Below are positions 29,918 through 33,385 of a stretch of 33,385 bases of DNA, piece by piece. Made by a program: the position numbers and the translations under genes. A model generated the notes under the pieces. It was given only the letters and a program-made list of their open reading frames with translations. It made no database searches and was not told the DNA's origin. The DNA comes from Asterionellopsis glacialis (lineage: Eukaryota; Bacillariophyta; Plagiogrammaphyceae; Rhaphoneidales; Asterionellopsidaceae), in NCBI GenBank assembly GCA_014885115.2, contig WKLE02004922.1:1-33385 (forward strand). The letters are read 5' to 3'. Positions within the stretch are counted from its first letter, which is position 1, and each line of letters starts with the position of its first letter.

Positions 29918-31830
29918 ATGGAAAATAAATTGAACGACAACAACAATGTCACAGGCACTGGAGGACCAGTCATCAATGGGGTGGAGGACCTCTTGCATGA
30001 CAAGAATGCACAGGATACTGGCTCCCATGTTGCTGTTGGTGGTCATGTTGATCTAGATTCCTGTGACAAGGATTCTGATCTCAAAAATGCTGACATCAAA
30101 ACTTCTGTGGAGGCTATTTTCCAAGCCAACCTACATAGAGATACCTGATCTGGATATTGGCACGCTATGAAGAAGTTTCTGATATGGATCTTTGAGAAGT
30201 ATCAACCAGCTCCTGAAGGACCTAACAAGATGAAGTATTGTGATCTCATGCATAGTAGTACATTAGACACACTGTCATTGTCCTATGCTACTGATGTCAT
30301 TGCTCAGGAGAATACAAACCCTGTGTTATTTGAAGGAGCAGCCTTATTCCAAGTAAGTTCTGCTAATAGGGAGTTTCACCCTATTCAACTGGGTCAATTA
30401 GACATCAAAACATTTATTTCCTTCCTGCTATCAAGGAGAGGCTTTAATGTGTCCAAGTATCTCTCTCAAATTGGATATGTTGGATATCGTTTGGGCCTTA
30501 ATGAGTTGTTCCAGGCTTGTTCTGTACAACAACCAGCTGCATATAGTGAAGAGATGTCACGTTTCTTCAAAGGCCTGTGTCACAAGTCAGCACAGTCTAA
30601 ATGGAAGAGAGGAGGATGTTTGACAGAAGGAAAAGAGCCTCTTCCCTTCAAGTTGTATAAAAACCTATGTGGATGGATGATACGTGACGAAGGTAGTGAC
30701 ACCATCTTTGGACACACCTTTCTGACACTCACTTGGAACTTAATATGCCACTCCAAGAATACCGTGTTCATTAATAGGGAATATCTTGGTTGGGAGGACA
30801 ATTATGGGTATGTACAATTTGCCCACATGAAAAATGACATGTCAGGTTTTGAAGCAAGCCAAAAGCAACATCTGTGTCATCACATCACTTGCGCAATACT
30901 TGACAACCTTCCCTTCTTCTGGTGGTTTGTTGTTTGGACAAAAGGCCTATTCCTGGTTTTCCAAGTACTTGAACAAACTTGTTTTACAACATGAAGATGA
31001 GGTCAGGGGTCTTGGTGTGGACCCTTCTGTGATTGGAGTGTGCTCCATATGGAATAGGTTGCAATGGAACCACAGCAGCACCACACATTGCCAGTGTCTG
31101 TAATAGAGCAGGCTGGACAATGGGATAGGTAAAAGATGCATGCAAAAAGTACAAGGCAGCTTCAGACCACTATGTTGGTCATGTTGTAGCTGGCCTTGAC
31201 ATTCACTTAGAGGATTTTGTGGTATCTCCTCTGCTGTTCAAGATCAAGGAAGAACCAGCAACAACCCACAACATGACCAACACCAGTACTGATGTAGTAC
31301 AGTAAGAACCTGAAGAATCTTCCACAACAGAAGAGGAAGTTTGCCAAGCAATAGCAAGACTAGCAAGCTGACAAAGGACCTAATCTGAGAACACATGATG
31401 GAGCTGCTGCAACAGGAAATTGCTAATTTGAAGGAATACATTCAAGAGAAGGAACAACAAGAGCAAGAACACAACAAGACTGATGGCAGCAGAGCAGCAG
31501 GCAACAACAATTGCAGATTGGCACATTTTGCTTTGTATTTTTGGGAAGGACGACCAAGGATGCTTCCAGAAGACTACATTTTGAATAAAAAATGTTGTCC
31601 CTTATTGCCTGGCAACAGTGGCACCATCCCTCACTGGCAGACAGCAAATGCACCCCCCCCTTTGGTGTGTTAAACCAAAAGATATTAAAAACACAGAAAA
31701 GGACATTTCAATATTTAGCAAAAACAATGAAGAATATGGACAAGACATGGGGTATTCAGGTAACAAATCCATCAGCAATAGAGGACCTGAATGTATCATG
31801 ACAATAACATTCAAAATATTCTGCCAAATA
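29918..31830 (+). pseudogene. Degraded tyrosine-recombinase-like gene of a mobile element
   Basis: From ATG 29918 the frame meets an in-frame TGA (30146-30148), then continues in the same frame to 30994. Family-like order: MKKFLIWIFEKY, a core-binding-like helical region (LDIKTFISFLLSRRG, SKYLSQIGYVGYR), then the catalytic-like region KEPLPFKLYKNLCGW, FLTLTWNLICHSKN, YVQFAHMKND. Near 30860 similarity shifts frame to SLAQYLTTFPSSGGLLFGQ and LGVDPSVIGVCSIW. After another shift come CNRAGWTMG, a stop, and DHYVGHVVAGL (to about 31257). Where the family should have the H-x-x-R catalytic pair, the sequence reads CSIW, so both residues appear lost. Further 3' (31395-31830), frames with EIANLKEYIQEKEQQ and LSLIAWQQWHHP look like the degraded C-terminal part. 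It resembles Crypton-like recombinases; the exact group is unsure. Confidence 0.65.
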
Positions 31831-31928
31831 AAGTGACAGGAAGAGGATGCAGTCAACAAAGTCCAGAAATTTCCTGGGTTTTGGCTGCAAGAGTAATGAC
31901 AGAAAAGCTGCAACAAAGAAGAGAAAGG

Positions 31929-31929
31929 C

Positions 31930-31999
<70 letters not shown>
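31929..31999 (+). repeat. (CAA)n microsatellite
   Basis: Uninterrupted CAA repeat of 71 bp, about 23.7 units. The long open frames on both strands here (poly-Gln, poly-Thr, poly-Leu, poly-Val) result from the repeat. The flanking frame 31847-32368 may be a degraded element tail, but I cannot support it as a gene. Confidence 0.97.
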
Positions 32000-32368
32000 G
32001 GAACCCCAAGAAGAACAACAAATTCTCCCAGCAGGACAAGGAGTAGCAGCATCATTTTAATGAAACCAACAACAACCACCAGTACCAATCCCAGCAGCAC
32101 CAGCACAACCATTAGGACAGCAGCAACAGCAAAATATTTAGATGATTTTTCACAGGCATTTGCAATGTCATTATTAAATAATGAGGTTCAGTGGCTTGGA
32201 GAATTGTTTGATACAGAGATATCACAACAGATGCAGCAAGACAAAATAGATGCAAATCAGCAGCAAGGAAGGCTAGGTGACTTTGACAATGATGAAAATG
32301 TCATAGTTGTAGGTGGTGTGGAAGAGGGATCAGCAAGTGCAAGAAATAAAGGATTTTTAAGACAGTAA

Positions 32369-33385
32369 ATTAAATTGAGTTTTATGGACGTATCTGCCAA
32401 AAATGAGATGTATTTTTTTTCGTACAATATTTGAATTATTCACTCTATAACTCTACTCTATTACCTCTACATAATTCCTACACCAAAAACATATTGCATA
32501 GATGATAGTTTTCAGTCATTATGATTTGTTGGTGCTTCAATCCTCTGACATCATGACCTACAGGCACCTAGTGGTTGTACAAATATGCCCATTTTTCTCA
32601 TTGAAATAGATTGTTTCTTTCTGCTGACCTGATGGGTTGGGACGTCCACAGAGAGGATCAGAAAATTACAAAGTGTGAGGAATCATAACTTCCTTCCACC
32701 TTCCACCTTATTCTTATGATTGCCCCCCCAAAAAATAAAGTTGCGAACCCTGTTAGACCTGTTCTTAATGTGTTTTTTAGTTTTTTTTGGTGTTTTTTTA
32801 TGCGCAATTTTGGCACAAAAAAAAACCTGGATTTTTAAAAAAACACTTGGCCATTTGTTAAGCAGTTTTTTTTTAAATCAGTGTTTTTTGGTCTGTCAGG
32901 TGTTCTAGTTTTCACCCCAGGAACCAGCATTGGTTTAACTGCCTGTACTCAAGGATACTCTGAGAAATCCAAATTTAACGCAACAGAGACACCACCACCA
33001 TGTTGCCAATAAAATGAAACCAGAGGGAAGAGGAGTGGGAGTAGTTGGTGCTGTTAGATAGTTGGTGTTATTAGATATACAGTTGGTGATTCTTTGAAGT
33101 GCACTATTATTTGTCATTTGTCATAACAAAATGACAAGAGGAAACAAGATGTTGTGGACCACCAAAGACAGACCTCTATCCAACCGCTGCAGATAGTGGT
33201 TTGGGCGCGCCTAAAAGTTAAAACAGAAAACGGGTGGAACGGGGTTTTACCCTAACCTTACTGTATATATGACACACCAAAAAAAAACATTGAAAAAAAA
33301 CATTGAAATAATACAACTTATTCTTAGGGCTTTTACACGGTGCTGGTGGAGTTGATTATATAACAAGGTGGAAAGGGGGGAAGAA
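32369..33385. other. Non-coding, low-complexity right end
   Basis: About 1 kb of AT-rich sequence with A and T homopolymers (for example 32816-32824, 33280-33302) and a short tandem repeat of AAAAAAAACATTG near 33280-33308. Apart from the inverted-repeat member at 32585-32601 I see no feature and no gene. Confidence 0.45.
32585..32601 (-). repeat. Right member of 17-bp inverted pair (possible element end)
   Basis: ATGCCCATTTTTCTCAT, the exact reverse complement of 29738-29754. Inward of both, an ungapped comparison shows weak further similarity over about 40 bases, with many differences being transitions. Confidence 0.6.

Noticed and set aside
31602..32112. Long poly-Leu and poly-Val minus-strand frames
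   Set aside because: Antisense translation of the CAA microsatellite, not proteins.
33232..33262. Possible telomere-like CCCTAA unit
   Set aside because: Only one unit (ACCCTAACC) is present, with no tandem array.
29500..33385. Search for a CRISPR array or prokaryotic integron
   Set aside because: Sequence is eukaryotic, and the only arrays are a trinucleotide microsatellite and homopolymer-rich tandem units.

Overview
The window looks like nuclear DNA of a photosynthetic stramenopile, most likely a diatom. The reasons are short GT-AG introns (about 70-290 bp) in typical eukaryotic genes, a protein with a diatom-style two-step plastid leader followed by a twin-arginine thylakoid signal, a diatom-style LRR protein, and a degraded tyrosine-recombinase element of a kind I associate with diatoms. 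The species assignment is inference; no organism-specific marker is present.

Positions 1-26991 are a compact, mostly intact gene region. In order it holds: the 3' end of a secreted-type cysteine-rich tandem-repeat protein (+); a Methyltransf_16-type lysine methyltransferase (-); a five-exon AMP deaminase (+); an LRR protein (-); HslU, the ATPase of the HslUV protease, two exons with a mitochondrial-type leader (+); a membrane-anchored prolyl 4-hydroxylase with a possible VHL-like domain (-); a predicted Tat-dependent thylakoid-lumen protein (+); a three-exon patatin-like phospholipase with an ARM-like N-terminal half (-); a small two-helix membrane protein (+); a KOW-KOW-transmembrane protein with a degenerate AAA+ domain (+); a three-exon P5C dehydrogenase of the ALDH12 type (+); and RNA polymerase III subunit RPC5 (+). 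The first eight genes alternate strand strictly, giving divergent promoters and convergent 3' ends. No operon-like grouping exists. Functional links are loose: proline/glutamate metabolism (P5CDH), purine metabolism (AMP deaminase), organelle proteolysis (HslU), and Pol III (RPC5, beside a Pol III-transcribed tRNA-Ser gene).

A tRNA-Ser(AGA) gene (-) at 27283-27364 marks the change in character. From about 27.4 kb to the end there is no intact gene. This part holds degraded mobile DNA: a broken minus-strand ORF at 28584-29407, a divergently oriented broken tyrosine-recombinase gene at 29918-31830, a CAA microsatellite, and four copies of a 13-base motif (GAAAAAYGGGCRT) arranged as inverted pairs, one pair bracketing the recombinase remnant.

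The main points to follow up are the KOW-TM-pseudo-AAA+ protein, the VHL-like/P4H fusion, and the inverted-motif pairs around the recombinase element, whose sequence differences all fall at CpG sites.
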